64,000 bases of DNA from LMUY01 sp965198895 (lineage in GTDB: Bacteria; Pseudomonadota; Alphaproteobacteria; Acetobacterales; Acetobacteraceae): assembly GCA_965198895.1 (NCBI GenBank), contig OZ240676.1, positions 1,860,001 to 1,924,000 on the forward strand, in the 5' to 3' direction. Made by a program: the position numbers and the translations under genes. This document shows positions 35,681 through 44,748 of this stretch, piece by piece. Position 1 is the first letter of the stretch; the number at the start of each line of letters is the position of its first letter. The notes beneath the pieces were generated by a model. The model was not told the origin of the DNA. It saw only the letters and a program-made list of their open reading frames with translations, and searched no databases.

Positions 35681-36580
35681 CTAGTTGGTGACCTGGGCGA
35701 CTTCGGCCGGGGACATCCGGACCAGCTTCTCGTAGTCGCCGAGCAGCGTCTCGGTGACGCGGTCCGGCGAGTAATTGAACGTGCCGATCTGTCGAACCGG
35801 CGTCACCTCAGCCGCCGTGCCCACCAGGAACGCCTCGCTGAAGCTGGACAGTTCCTCCGGCATGATAACGCGCTCGACGACCTTGATCTGGTGGCGATGC
35901 GCCAGCGCCGTGACGGCCTTGCGGGTGATACTGTCCAGAAAGCAGTCCGGCGTCGGGGTGTGCACCTCGCCGTTGCTGACGAAACAGATATTGGCGCCAG
36001 TGCCCTCGGCCACCTGGCCGCGCCAGTCATACATCAGCGCGTCATCGAACCCCTCGGCCTCGGCCTTATGCTTTGCGAGGGTACCGATCATGTACAGGCC
36101 GGCCGCCTTCGAAGCCGTGGGCGCCGTTTCCGGGCTCGGGCGCTTCCATTCGGCGATCGCGAGCCGTACGCCCTTCATGCGGTTGTCGCCGAACAGATTG
36201 GGCCAAGCCCAGCAGGCGATCGCCAAATGGATCTTGGTCTGCTGCGCCGACACCGACAACTGCTCGCTCCCGCGCCACGCGATCGGGCGGACATAAGCGT
36301 CCACCAGGCCGTTCGCCTTGATTACCTCCTGACAGGCGGCGTCGATCTGCTCGGCGGTCCACGGGATCTCAAACCCCAGGATGCGGCCGGATGCGATCAG
36401 CCGGTCGGTGTGCGCCCGCAGCATGAAGATGTTGCCTGCATAAGCCCTCTCGCCTTCGAACACACCGCTGGCATAGTGCAGACCGTGGGACAGCACATGG
36501 AGCTTGGCATCGCGCCACGGCACCATTTCGCCATCCCACCAGATAACGCCGTCACGGTCGTCGAAAGGAACAAGTGCCAT
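35681..36580 (-). CDS. ilvE: Branched-chain amino acid aminotransferase
   Basis: IlvE transfers amino groups between glutamate and the keto acids of Val, Leu and Ile, using PLP. This 299-residue fold-type IV enzyme has LSHGLHYASGVFEGERAY in part (LHYASGVFEGERAY), PLP Lys158 (ASKAAGLYM), and EGTGANICFV plus FLVGTAAEVTPVRQIG in part (LVGTAAEVTPV). It is divergent from the MarR-RR-HK operon across 101 bases, a conserved arrangement in alphaproteobacteria. Confidence 0.95.
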   Translation of the reverse strand: MALVPFDDRDGVIWWDGEMVPWRDAKLHVLSHGLHYASGVFEGERAYAGNIFMLRAHTDRLIASGRILGFEIPWTAEQIDAACQEVIKANGLVDAYVRPIAWRGSEQLSVSAQQTKIHLAIACWAWPNLFGDNRMKGVRLAIAEWKRPSPETAPTASKAAGLYMIGTLAKHKAEAEGFDDALMYDWRGQVAEGTGANICFVSNGEVHTPTPDCFLDSITRKAVTALAHRHQIKVVERVIMPEELSSFSEAFLVGTAAEVTPVRQIGTFNYSPDRVTETLLGDYEKLVRMSPAEVAQVTN

Positions 36581-36681
36581 CTACCGCATCCCACGTAATT
36601 TTATTGCTCTAACTACCTTTAATTTATGGTGAGAATTACGAAACGTCAACCAAGCTGTCTCAACTGGAGCGAAGACCAGCC

Positions 36682-37197
36682 ATGTCCGGAATGAAGGCCG
36701 AGCGGCCCGCGTCTCCCCAGGCAGGGGCTGCATTGCTGTTCCTGCGGGAGGAACAGATGCGGCTCGCACAGGACCTCCTGTTCTTCGCCTACCGAGATTT
36801 CACCGGCGCTGCCGACGTGATCCTGGAGGAACTCGGCCTCGGCCGGGCCCACCACCGCGCCCTGCACTTCATCGGCCGCAACCCCAGCATGACCGTCGGT
36901 GACCTGCTCGCGATCCTGCGCATCACCAAGCAGAGCCTCGCCCGCGTGCTGAACGAATTGGTCGAGAAGGGCTATGTCGCCCAGGCGCCCGGACGGCAGG
37001 ATCGCCGGCAGCGTCTGCTGACGCTCACCCCAGAGGGGCAGGCGCTGGAGCGACGGCTATTCGACCGTCAGCGCGAACGCCTCGCCGCCGCGTATCGCGA
37101 GGCCGGGGGCCCGGCCGTCGAGGGGTTCGGCCGGGTGATGCGCGCCATCATGGACCCGGCCGCGCGCAGCTATATAGACCGGGGGCAGAACGGATGA
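36682..37197 (+). CDS. MarR-family transcriptional regulator
   Basis: This 171-residue protein has a winged helix-turn-helix with HHRALHFIGRNPSMTVGDLL in part (RALHFIGRNPSMTVGDLL), RITKQSLARVLNELVEKGYV (recognition helix) and the wing PGRQDRRQRLLTLTPEG. The ATG at 36682 is preferred. Its stop overlaps the response regulator start (ATGA). The three genes MarR, OmpR-type and EnvZ-type form one coupled operon; the inducing signal is unknown. Confidence 0.92.
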   Translation: MSGMKAERPASPQAGAALLFLREEQMRLAQDLLFFAYRDFTGAADVILEELGLGRAHHRALHFIGRNPSMTVGDLLAILRITKQSLARVLNELVEKGYVAQAPGRQDRRQRLLTLTPEGQALERRLFDRQRERLAAAYREAGGPAVEGFGRVMRAIMDPAARSYIDRGQNG

Positions 37198-37880
37198 CCA
37201 CCGATGCCCACGTCCTGGTCGTCGACGACGACGACCGCTTGCGCAGACTGCTGCAGCGCTATTTGACCGAGAACGGCTTCCGGGTGACCACGGCTGAGAC
37301 GGCGGCCGATGCGCGGACCAAGATGCGCTCGGTGCAGCCGGACCTGATGGTGCTGGACGTGACCATGCCCGGCGAAACCGGCCTCGACCTCACGGAAACC
37401 ATGCGGCGGGAGCGATCGGACCTCCCGATCCTGCTGCTCACCGCCCGGGGTGCGCCGGAGGACCGGATCGCCGGGTTCGAGGCGGGCGCGGACGACTATC
37501 TCGGCAAGCCGTTCGATCCTTACGAGCTGGTGCTTCGCATCCGCGCCATGCTGCGCCGGGTCGCCCCGGTAGAGCCGGCGGGGCCGGTGCATCTCGGCGC
37601 CCTGTCCTTCGACGTCGAGCGCGGTGAATTGGCAGGGCCGGACGGCGTCGTGCACCTGACCGGGGGCGAGGCCGCCCTGCTGGGCCTGCTGGCGCGCACG
37701 CCGGGCGAGGTGCTGTCCCGCGAGGCGATCGCCCAGGCACTCGGGATGGACGAAGCCGGCGAGCGCGCGATCGACGTCCAGGTGACCCGGCTGCGCCGCA
37801 AGGTGGAGGCGGACCCGCGCGAGCCCCGCTTCCTCCACACCGTCCGCGGCCGCGGCTATGTGTTGAAACCGGGTGGCTAG
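37194..37880 (+). CDS. OmpR-family response regulator
   Basis: This 228-residue protein has a receiver domain (residues 1-120) with acidic pocket VVDDDD, phospho-acceptor Asp55 (VLDVTMPGETG), Thr in LLLTARG and Lys in GKPFDP. A winged-helix DNA-binding domain follows (about 130-226) with AIDVQVTRLRRKVEADP. It is coupled to the MarR gene before it and overlaps the kinase gene after it, so the kinase is its likely partner. Confidence 0.95.
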   Translation: MTTDAHVLVVDDDDRLRRLLQRYLTENGFRVTTAETAADARTKMRSVQPDLMVLDVTMPGETGLDLTETMRRERSDLPILLLTARGAPEDRIAGFEAGADDYLGKPFDPYELVLRIRAMLRRVAPVEPAGPVHLGALSFDVERGELAGPDGVVHLTGGEAALLGLLARTPGEVLSREAIAQALGMDEAGERAIDVQVTRLRRKVEADPREPRFLHTVRGRGYVLKPGG

Positions 37881-39189
37881 GATGCGGCTCGGAATCAAGC
37901 GGGTGCTGCCACGTTCCCTGCTGGGCCGCAGCCTGCTGATCATCCTGCTCCCGCTCGTTATCCTGCAGGGTGTCGCGTTCACCATATTCTATGGCAGCTA
38001 CCTGGACGTGACGTCCCGCCGGCTCGCCTTCGCCATCGCCGGCGAGGTCGCGCAGTCGATCGAGCTGATGCACCGCTTTCCCGGCAGCGAAAACCGCGAC
38101 TGGATCCTGTATTCGGCGTGGCAACGGCTGGAGGTGCCGATGCGCTTCGCCCCGTCCGCCAAGATCGACGACAAGCCCTGGATCAATCAACTCGGCCCGA
38201 TGGACGACGACCTCGCCGCGGCGTTGCAGGACAAGGTGCGGCTGCCGTTCACCATGGATTGGACGTCCGACCCCCGCAACGTGATGATCGAGATCCAACT
38301 GCCCGAAGGCGTGCTGGAGGTGGAGGCTCCCCGCAAGCGGCTGTACACCTCCACTCTGTATCTGTTTGTGTTGTGGCTGGCCGGCTCGGCGCTGCTGCTA
38401 TTCACCATCGCCGCCATGTTCATGCGCATCCAGGTGCGCGCCATCCGCCGACTCGCGGCGGCGGCGGAACTGTTCGGAATGGGGCGGGATCGTGACCCGA
38501 TCAAGCCAGAGGGCGCTAGCGAGGTGAGACAGGCGGCGGCCGCTTTCAATCGCATGCAGGCCCGGATCACCCGCTTTCTGTCGCAACGAACCGAGATGCT
38601 GGCCGGCGTTTCCCACGATCTGCGCACCCCGCTGACCCGGCTGCGCTTGGCTCTGGCCATGCTCCCGCCGGGCGCCAGCCATCCCGAGGACGTTGCCGAC
38701 ATGACCGCCGATCTGGAAGAGATGGACCGGATGATCGGCGGCTATTTGTCCTTCGCCCGGGGCGAGGGGATCGAACAAGCCCAGGAAGTCGACCTGTCTC
38801 TCATGCTGAGCGACGTTGCGGCGGGTGCGCGCCGGGCTGGGGCGGAAGTCGCGCTGGACGTCCCATCGGGTTTGACCGTGCTGCTGCGGCCCGATGCCCT
38901 GCGTCGCGCCATCAACAATCTGTTGGATAATGCCAGGCGCCACGCCCGGCGGATCGCGATGTCGGCCAGGCCCGGCGAACGCAACGTCGAGGTTCTCGTC
39001 GACGATGACGGGCCCGGGATCGCTCCGGAACGCCGCGAAAGTGTGTTTCGGGCGTTCGAGACGGGGGGCGGGGGAACCGGGTTAGGGTTGACCATCGCGC
39101 GAGACATCGTGCGCGCCCATGGCGGCGACATCGTGCTCGAACACAGCCCGTTAGGCGGCCTTCGCGCGAGGATCCGACTGCCCCTCTGA
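37873..39189 (+). CDS. EnvZ-like sensor histidine kinase
   Basis: This 438-residue inner-membrane kinase has span 1 (about residues 15-37), a periplasmic sensor of about 125 residues, span 2 (about 163-185) and HAMP. The H-box SHDLRTPLTRLRL contains phospho-accepting His248, followed by N-box NLLDNARRHAR, G1 DDGPGIAPERRE and G2 GTGLGLTIA. Either GTG 37873 (overlapping the regulator stop) or ATG 37882 could be the start. It phosphorylates the adjacent regulator; the ligand is unknown. Confidence 0.94.
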   Translation: MARMRLGIKRVLPRSLLGRSLLIILLPLVILQGVAFTIFYGSYLDVTSRRLAFAIAGEVAQSIELMHRFPGSENRDWILYSAWQRLEVPMRFAPSAKIDDKPWINQLGPMDDDLAAALQDKVRLPFTMDWTSDPRNVMIEIQLPEGVLEVEAPRKRLYTSTLYLFVLWLAGSALLLFTIAAMFMRIQVRAIRRLAAAAELFGMGRDRDPIKPEGASEVRQAAAAFNRMQARITRFLSQRTEMLAGVSHDLRTPLTRLRLALAMLPPGASHPEDVADMTADLEEMDRMIGGYLSFARGEGIEQAQEVDLSLMLSDVAAGARRAGAEVALDVPSGLTVLLRPDALRRAINNLLDNARRHARRIAMSARPGERNVEVLVDDDGPGIAPERRESVFRAFETGGGGTGLGLTIARDIVRAHGGDIVLEHSPLGGLRARIRLPL

Positions 39190-39198
39190 CCCCTGCCT

Positions 39199-39223
39199 AC
39201 CCTCCCCTAGAGCCGGGGAGGGT
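39199..39223. terminator. Bidirectional hairpin between kinase and phasin genes
   Basis: ACCCTCCCC (39199-39207) pairs perfectly with GGGGAGGGT (39215-39223) around a 7-base loop. It lies in the 46-base gap between two convergent stops, the expected place for a shared terminator. There is no U-tract. Confidence 0.6.
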
Positions 39224-39235
39224 CGGGTTGTGAAC

Positions 39236-39745
39236 TCAGCCGGGGTGCTTGCTCTTGTCGACGAGCATCTTCACCTCGTCGACAGCCTCGGCGAACCGCT
39301 TGTTCAGTAAGTTCAGCGCCTCGCCACTGGATTGCTGGATGAGATCCCCGATCTCCTGCATGTTGGCGACCGCCCGCTCGTACGACGTCTTCAGCAACTC
39401 GGCTTGCCTTGTGGCCCGAGCTTGCGGATTCTCGCCGGGCAGAAATGCGCGCACTCCGTCGGTCAACTCCGACATGGTCTGCTGCATGATCTCCATATTC
39501 CGGCGCGCGACCGCCTGAGCTCCCTCGAGAGCCACCCGATTTGCAGCTGAAAGCGTCTCGAGGTTCCGGCGGTGAGCCGCCATCAGCGACTCCATATCGG
39601 GCAGCGCGGGTGGCTTCATCTCCGCAAACATCCGGGTGAAGTCAGCCATAGCCTTGGCGCCCATCTCGGTCATGTTGCGCCCAATGGCCTGGGCGGCGTT
39701 GGTTCCGGACTGCAGCGTGCTGTTCGGACCATTTTCATCGGACAT
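39236..39745 (-). CDS. Phasin-family protein
   Basis: This 169-residue helical protein matches the phasin pattern: a leading ADFTRMFAEMKPPALPD, then LMAAHRRNLETLSAANRVALEG in part (AHRRNLETLSAANRVALEG) and QAVARRNMEIMQQTM. Phasins coat polyhydroxyalkanoate granules and control their size; some members act instead as stress proteins. No PHA synthase is nearby. It is convergent with the kinase gene. Confidence 0.9.
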   Translation of the reverse strand: MSDENGPNSTLQSGTNAAQAIGRNMTEMGAKAMADFTRMFAEMKPPALPDMESLMAAHRRNLETLSAANRVALEGAQAVARRNMEIMQQTMSELTDGVRAFLPGENPQARATRQAELLKTSYERAVANMQEIGDLIQQSSGEALNLLNKRFAEAVDEVKMLVDKSKHPG

Positions 39746-39866
39746 AACGTTCCCTTTCGCACCGTTTCAGCGCGCCATTCCGTATCATGCGTTCGTGAAG
39801 GCGGCCATCTTTTAGAAACCAACGAAGCCAGGCCTCACCAGTTGCGCTTGCGGTGGAAAAACCGCG

Positions 39867-40529
39867 TCAGACCGATGCCTCTAGCGGCTCCTCCGGAAGC
39901 ACTGGCTCGGCTGGCAGATCAACGACTGCCTCCAAATCCTCACCAGATGCTCCCGAGGCCGGGGTGCCGAGCCCAAACATCGCAGAAAACCGTTCGGCCT
40001 GGTCCAACGCCTTGTCCAACGCAGCCATCGTGGCGGACAGGTCCGCGCTCGAATCATCCTTCCAGGCACGCAGGGTGTACAGCCACACCCCGACCAGCCC
40101 ATTGGCCCGAAGACGTCCGGCCAGCCCGGTTGCCGGGATTCCCGCGGCCTCGAGCATCCAGCCCATGCTGCGCAGCGTGGCGGCGCCGAGGGCCAGTGAG
40201 AGCACCGGGTCCGTCGGGAGCGCGCGCAACAGGGCCTCCATGCCAGCACGATGGGCCTGCAACACGTCGAACCGCCGCATCAGCAGGTCGAACACCCGGT
40301 CCCGCGGCAGCGATCCCGCCGAGGCCTGTTCCGAAAGGGCGGCCTGGTCGGCCATCAGGCCGAAGCGCATCAGCACGGCACCCGGCCCGGGGAAGCGGGA
40401 GCGCGCCCGGTCCAGCGGCAATCCGGCGCTCTGCGCAGCCTCGACGAGACTGAGTGTCCGCCAGCCGGAAACCCCGGCCTGGGCGAAGGCTGCCGCAACC
40501 ATGGCGGCATCGAATTCAGTGTCTGTCAT
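39867..40529 (-). CDS. TetR/COQ9-like regulator
   Basis: This 220-residue protein has a TetR-like helix-turn-helix at residues 24-52 (LSLVEAAQSAGLPLDRARSRFPG in part: LVEAAQSAGLPLDRARSRF), then an all-helical domain (about 60-190) with WKDDSSADLSATMAALDKAL in part. The last 25 residues are acidic and Pro-rich. The helical body resembles both TetR ligand domains and COQ9; helix 3 is poor in DNA-contact residues. The ATG at 40529 gives a normal TetR start. It lies 40 bases after proC. Confidence 0.7.
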   Translation of the reverse strand: MTDTEFDAAMVAAAFAQAGVSGWRTLSLVEAAQSAGLPLDRARSRFPGPGAVLMRFGLMADQAALSEQASAGSLPRDRVFDLLMRRFDVLQAHRAGMEALLRALPTDPVLSLALGAATLRSMGWMLEAAGIPATGLAGRLRANGLVGVWLYTLRAWKDDSSADLSATMAALDKALDQAERFSAMFGLGTPASGASGEDLEAVVDLPAEPVLPEEPLEASV

Positions 40530-40569
40530 GCTGTTCACCTGGAGGGCAACGGCGGTTTTGCCACCCCGT

Positions 40570-41364
40570 TCACGATGACAACTCGCGCGACCGGGCCGTG
40601 GCAGCAGCAACCGCCCGGCTGATCGCGGCCGGCCATGCATCCGCTTGCATCAGCACCGCCAAAGCGCGCTCCGTCGTGCCGCCCGGGCTGGTCACGGCAA
40701 CACGCATGGCGGCCGGCGCCTCGTCGCTGGTGGCAAGCAGGGCGCCCGAGCCCGCGACGGTGCGCCGGGCCAGCCGCTTGGCAAGGTCGGCCGGCAAGCC
40801 CTGTTCGATGGCGGCGGCCTCGAGCAGTTCGGTCAACAGGAAGACATAGGCGGGTCCACTGCCGGACGTGGCGGTAACGGCGTCGATCTGGTCCTCAGCC
40901 GCGAGCCAGGCGACCTCGCCGATGGAGTGCAGGAGACCCTCGCACAATCCACGCTGCGCCTCTGTCACACCGGCGTTCGCAAAGGCGGCCGTGAACCCTT
41001 GCCCGATCGCCGCCGGCGTATTCGGCATTGCCCGCACGATCGCGGACGACCCGGTCAAGGCCGCAATTCCGGCAATCGTGCGCCCCGCCATGATGGACAT
41101 GACAACGGCGTCGTGCACGAAAGGCGCAATCGTCGGAACCGCAGCCGCGGCCGATTGCGGCTTCACGGCCAGTATTACGGCGTCAGGCTGGAAGCTGGCC
41201 GGGATCGCATCCGCTGACCCGGCCACGGTCACTGCCTCGCTCGCGAGGGAGGCGGCTCCCGGCGCCGGATCGAGGACGTAGCTAGGGCCAAGCCCGGAGC
41301 GGCGCCACCCGGCCAGCATGGCTCCGCCCATCCGTCCGCCACCCAATAGAAGGATGGAGGGCAC
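40570..41364 (-). CDS. proC: Pyrroline-5-carboxylate reductase
   Basis: ProC reduces pyrroline-5-carboxylate to proline with NADPH. The 264-residue protein has the Rossmann start ILLLGGGRMGGAMLAGW, AVKPQ, RAMPNTPAAIGQG and the C-terminal signature DAVTATSGSGPAYVFLLTE in part (VTATSGSGPAYVF), with VTSPGGTT. Length and motifs are complete. It starts four bases after the YbjN-like gene stop, so the two are probably cotranscribed, an arrangement common in alphaproteobacteria. Confidence 0.95.
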   Translation of the reverse strand: MPSILLLGGGRMGGAMLAGWRRSGLGPSYVLDPAPGAASLASEAVTVAGSADAIPASFQPDAVILAVKPQSAAAAVPTIAPFVHDAVVMSIMAGRTIAGIAALTGSSAIVRAMPNTPAAIGQGFTAAFANAGVTEAQRGLCEGLLHSIGEVAWLAAEDQIDAVTATSGSGPAYVFLLTELLEAAAIEQGLPADLAKRLARRTVAGSGALLATSDEAPAAMRVAVTSPGGTTERALAVLMQADAWPAAISRAVAAATARSRELSS

Positions 41365-41368
41365 GGGT

Positions 41369-41878
41369 TCAGGCCTCTCCCACGCACTCCAACATGGCGG
41401 CGGCCAGCGCGTCGGCGGGGGATTTGCCGCCCCACAGCACGAACTGGAACGCCGGGTAGAAGCGCTCGCATTCGGTGATGGCGATGTCGATCATGTCCTC
41501 GAGGCTCTCGGCCGACGCACCGCGAGCACCGCGAAGCAGGACGGAGTGCCGGAACAACGGCATGCCATCGTCGCTATCCATACCGAAATGGCCGATCCAC
41601 AGTTTCTCGTTGGCCAAGGCCAGAAGCTCGTACAGCGCGCCACGCCGTCCAGCCGGTACCTTCAGGTCGAAGGCGCAGGTGAAATGCATGGCGCTGATTT
41701 CACGGGACCACGAGAAATATAGCCCGTAATCGCACCATTTTCCGGGTGCCTCGGCCGCCATCTCGCCCTCGTTACGGCGATCGAAAGCCCAGTCGTTCTC
41801 CACCACGATGCGTTCGAGCGCGTCGAGCGGATTGGCGGCGTGTTCGTTGATTTGCAGGGATTGGACGGTCGGCATCAT
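41369..41878 (-). CDS. YbjN-domain protein
   Basis: This 169-residue protein has the YbjN fold: NPLDALERIVVENDWAFDR, CDYGLYFSWSREISAMHFTC in part, and ALANEKLWIGHFGMDSDDGM in part. YbjN-like proteins resemble type III secretion chaperones in fold; E. coli YbjN affects motility and stress, but the role of the alphaproteobacterial type is undefined. It is the first gene of a unit with proC. Confidence 0.85.
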   Translation of the reverse strand: MMPTVQSLQINEHAANPLDALERIVVENDWAFDRRNEGEMAAEAPGKWCDYGLYFSWSREISAMHFTCAFDLKVPAGRRGALYELLALANEKLWIGHFGMDSDDGMPLFRHSVLLRGARGASAESLEDMIDIAITECERFYPAFQFVLWGGKSPADALAAAMLECVGEA

Positions 41879-42004
41879 GGGGTCTCCCCATTTGGAGGAA
41901 GGCCGGACGCGAGCCGGGACATGGACTTATGGCCACGACTCGACACGGGAGAAGACTACCGGGCAGCAAACCATTGCTGCAACCCCGCTTTGGGGGACGG
42001 GAGC

Positions 42005-42313
42005 CTAGATGCCGTTCGGATCGGGGAAGCCCGGCTCGACGGCTTCGACACGCTGGGCGGCTTCCAGCACCGTTACGCGTGCCTCCAGCGCAACCAGGCG
42101 GGCTTCGGCCGCTTCCTGTCCGGCGCGGGCATTGGCGGCCATCGTCTCGACCGCCTCCATATCTTCACGACGGACCAGGTCGAGTTTGCGGATCGCCTCG
42201 TCGATGCGGGCGCGGATCGTGGCCTCGGCCTCGTCACGCAGCCCGGTAAGGGCGGAAAACGCGCCGCCAGCCACGCCAGCGAGGTCGTCGAAGAAGCGTG
42301 GACGGTCGGACAT
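42005..42313 (-). CDS. ubiK: UbiK/YqiC-family accessory factor
   Basis: This 102-residue protein starts RPRFFDDLAGVAGGAFSALTGLRDE in part (FFDDLAGVAGGAFSALTGLRDE shortened), then has a helix and a C-terminal coiled coil (about residues 50-90). This is the BMFP/UbiK layout; UbiK aids aerobic ubiquinone synthesis as a membrane-associated trimer. A Met three codons upstream (42322) is also possible. It is divergent from pdxA by 82 bases. Confidence 0.85.
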   Translation of the reverse strand: MSDRPRFFDDLAGVAGGAFSALTGLRDEAEATIRARIDEAIRKLDLVRREDMEAVETMAANARAGQEAAEARLVALEARVTVLEAAQRVEAVEPGFPDPNGI

Positions 42314-42395
42314 GACGAGCATACTCCCTGAGGTGGACGATATATAGGCGAGAACTTGCGGTTTTCATGCAAGGGCGGATGTGTTTGGGTGCGCC

Positions 42396-43370
42396 ATGCC
42401 AGCAAAACCCCTCGTACTCACCATGGGCGACCCGGCGGGCATCGGCGGAGAGATCGCCGCGAAAGCCTGGCGCGCCCTCGCCGGTAGCGGTCCCCAATTC
42501 GCCATTATCGCCGATCCATTCTGGGTTGGGGCGCTCGACGTGCCCATGGCGGTGATCCAGTCGCTGGACCAGGTGGGCGACGTATTCGGCGCCGCGCTGC
42601 CGGTGCTGTCCCTGTCGCTGCCTGAAATTCCCCGCTCCGGCCAGCCCGACCCGGCGAATGCCCCCGCCGTGATCGCCAGCATCGAGCGCGCGGTGCGGCT
42701 GGTGCAGGCGGGCGAGGCGGGTGCAGTCGTCACAAACCCGATCAGCAAGGCGGTGCTCTATAAGGCCGGCTTCCCCCACCCAGGCCACACGGAGTTCCTC
42801 GGCGAGCTGACGGACGGCACCCCGGTGATGATGCTCGCCTGCCCGCAGCTTCGCGTCGTGCCGGTCACCATCCACGTCTCGCTGCGCCAGGCGCTCGAGG
42901 GTGTGACGACCGCCGCCATCCTCGCCACCGCCCGGGCCACGGCGGCGGCCCTAAGGCGCGATTTCGGCATCCCGGAGCCACGGCTGGCGGTGGCCGGGCT
43001 CAACCCCCATGCAGGCGAGGCCGGGTCGATGGGGCGGGAGGAAATCGAGATCATCCAGCCCGCCATCGACACGCTGCGGGCCGAGGGGATCGTGGCCATG
43101 GGGCCGTACCCGCCCGATACGATGTTCACCGATGCGGCTCGACCCACCTACGACGCTGCGATCTGCATGTACCACGACCAGGCACTGATCCCGCTCAAGA
43201 CGCTGGACATGGCCGGTGGCGTGAACGTGACCCTTGGGCTGCCGATCATCCGCACGTCGCCCGATCACGGCACCGCGTTCGGCATCGCCGGCCAAGGCAT
43301 TGCCGACCCCGCCAGCCTGATCGCGGCCCTGCGCATGGCGGCAGACCTGGCGCAACGGAGGTTCCGATGA
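42396..43370 (+). CDS. pdxA: 4-hydroxythreonine-4-phosphate dehydrogenase
   Basis: PdxA oxidises 4-phosphohydroxythreonine in de novo PLP synthesis. The 324-residue protein has VLTMGDPAGIGGEIAAKAW in part (TMGDPAGIGGEI), TNPISKAVLYKAGFPHPGHTEFL in part (HPGHTEFL), GLNPHAGEAG with metal-binding His, and DAAICMYHDQALIPLKTL in part (MYHDQALIP). All metal-binding histidines are present. Its stop overlaps the pdxJ start (ATGA). The usual neighbours ksgA and surA are absent. Confidence 0.95.
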   Translation: MPAKPLVLTMGDPAGIGGEIAAKAWRALAGSGPQFAIIADPFWVGALDVPMAVIQSLDQVGDVFGAALPVLSLSLPEIPRSGQPDPANAPAVIASIERAVRLVQAGEAGAVVTNPISKAVLYKAGFPHPGHTEFLGELTDGTPVMMLACPQLRVVPVTIHVSLRQALEGVTTAAILATARATAAALRRDFGIPEPRLAVAGLNPHAGEAGSMGREEIEIIQPAIDTLRAEGIVAMGPYPPDTMFTDAARPTYDAAICMYHDQALIPLKTLDMAGGVNVTLGLPIIRTSPDHGTAFGIAGQGIADPASLIAALRMAADLAQRRFR

Positions 43371-44074
43371 TCCGGCTCGGCGTGAACATCGATCACGTGG
43401 CCACGGTGCGCAACGCCCGCGGCGGCACGCATCCGGACCCGGTCGAAGCCGCCCTGGTGGCAATCGCGGCCGGGGCGGACGGGATTACCGCGCATCTGCG
43501 GGAGGATCGCCGCCACATTCGCGACGCCGACATCGATCGCCTGCGCGCCGCGATCAGCGTCCCGCTAAACCTGGAGATGGCGGCGACCGACGAGATGGTG
43601 GCCAACGCCCTGCGCGTTCGTCCCAACGCCGCCTGCATCGTGCCGGAACGCCGGGCCGAAGTGACGACCGAGGGTGGGCTGAACGCGGCCGGTCAGATCG
43701 AGCAGTTGCGCCCGATGGTCGCAGGGTTGCGTGCAGCCGGTATCCGGGTGTCGCTGTTCATCGACCCGGACGAGCGGCAACTGCTGGCCGCGGCGGATCT
43801 GCACGCCGATATCGTCGAGTTGCACACCGGCGCCTACGCAGAGGGCAGATCCGGTGAACTGGAGCGGCTTCGCACCGCCGCCACTCTCACGGCCGAGCTA
43901 GGGTTGGAATGCCACGCTGGCCACGGACTGACCTACGAGAACGTCCAGGCCGTAGCCGCCCTGCCGGAGATCGTCGAACTGAACATCGGCCATTTCATGA
44001 TGGGCCAAGCGATTCTCGACGGTCTGCCCGCCGTCGTCCGGCATATGAGGACCCTGATCAACCAGGCCCGCTGA
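43367..44074 (+). CDS. pdxJ: Pyridoxine 5'-phosphate synthase
   Basis: PdxJ condenses the PdxA product with deoxyxylulose phosphate to give pyridoxine phosphate. The 235-residue TIM barrel has RLGVNIDHVATVRNARGG in part (GVNIDHVATVRNARGG), HLREDRRHI, VPERRAEVTTEGGL and ELHTGAYAEG, GHGLTYENV and LNIGHFMMG. All family landmarks are complete. It is translationally coupled to pdxA, giving two consecutive steps of one pathway in one transcript, ended by the hairpin at 44073. Confidence 0.96.
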   Translation: MIRLGVNIDHVATVRNARGGTHPDPVEAALVAIAAGADGITAHLREDRRHIRDADIDRLRAAISVPLNLEMAATDEMVANALRVRPNAACIVPERRAEVTTEGGLNAAGQIEQLRPMVAGLRAAGIRVSLFIDPDERQLLAAADLHADIVELHTGAYAEGRSGELERLRTAATLTAELGLECHAGHGLTYENVQAVAALPEIVELNIGHFMMGQAILDGLPAVVRHMRTLINQAR

Positions 44075-44099
44075 CCCTCTCCCGGGAAAGGAGAGGGTC
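44073..44099. terminator. Hairpin between convergent pdxJ and PDZ genes
   Basis: GACCCTCTCC (44073-44082) pairs perfectly with GGAGAGGGTC (44090-44099), loop 7 bases. The 10-bp stem starts at the pdxJ stop and lies before the stop of the convergent gene, so it probably serves both. Confidence 0.65.
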
Positions 44100-44106
44100 T
44101 CTTCGA

Positions 44107-44727
44107 TCAGCGACCCGGCTGCTGTCCGTAGCCCGGTTGTATCGGCTGCTGCTGGCCGTTGACCGGAGTGCGATGGGAGAAGCAGCCCATCTCGTAACAC
44201 CCGAACAACGCCACCGCGCCGACGCCGATCGCAAGCTTAGTCCCGGTGGACAGGCCCTCATGCGCGGAATCGGATTGCGCGGGCTGCACGGCACGGCCAC
44301 CGTCGCCGACCGTAACCCCGATCCGCTGAGCCTGCTGCGGGCCGCCGCCGGCCGGGATGGTGTCAACTGCCATCAGTTTGCCCGGTGGCAGTGACCGCAC
44401 ATAGGCCGCGAACGTTTGCAGCGTCGGGAAGACGCGTCCGTCGGCGGCCACGATCTGATCGCCGGCATGGAACCCGGCCTGCGCACCCGGGGTGCCTACC
44501 CGGACGCCTTTGATCCGCAGCAACTCGAAGCTGAGCCCGCCATCGTTGATCCGCTCGCCGCTGACGATGTCCATCCCCAATGCGCCGCCCGACTGCGGCA
44601 AGGCAGCCGCCTCCTGGAGCGTCATCAGCCGGTAATTCATCTGGTTCTGCGTCTGCGCCAACACCGGCATGCCAGGCAGGCACAGAAAAGCCGCCGCGAC
44701 CAGCGCGGCGACAGTGTTATTGGTCAT
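44107..44727 (-). CDS. Exported PDZ-domain protein
   Basis: This 206-residue protein has a Sec signal (cleavage near VLAQ, residues 22-25) and a PDZ-like domain (about 60-125) with GVRVGTPGAQAGFHAGDQIVAADG in part (GTPGAQAGFHAGDQIVAADG), the carboxylate-loop and strand pattern of HtrA-type PDZ. A short hydrophobic segment (about 160-175) and a Gln/Pro-rich tail follow. There is no protease domain. The role is unknown. Confidence 0.75.
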   Translation of the reverse strand: MTNNTVAALVAAAFLCLPGMPVLAQTQNQMNYRLMTLQEAAALPQSGGALGMDIVSGERINDGGLSFELLRIKGVRVGTPGAQAGFHAGDQIVAADGRVFPTLQTFAAYVRSLPPGKLMAVDTIPAGGGPQQAQRIGVTVGDGGRAVQPAQSDSAHEGLSTGTKLAIGVGAVALFGCYEMGCFSHRTPVNGQQQPIQPGYGQQPGR

Positions 44728-44748
44728 GATCGCTCTCCCGGGCGCCGC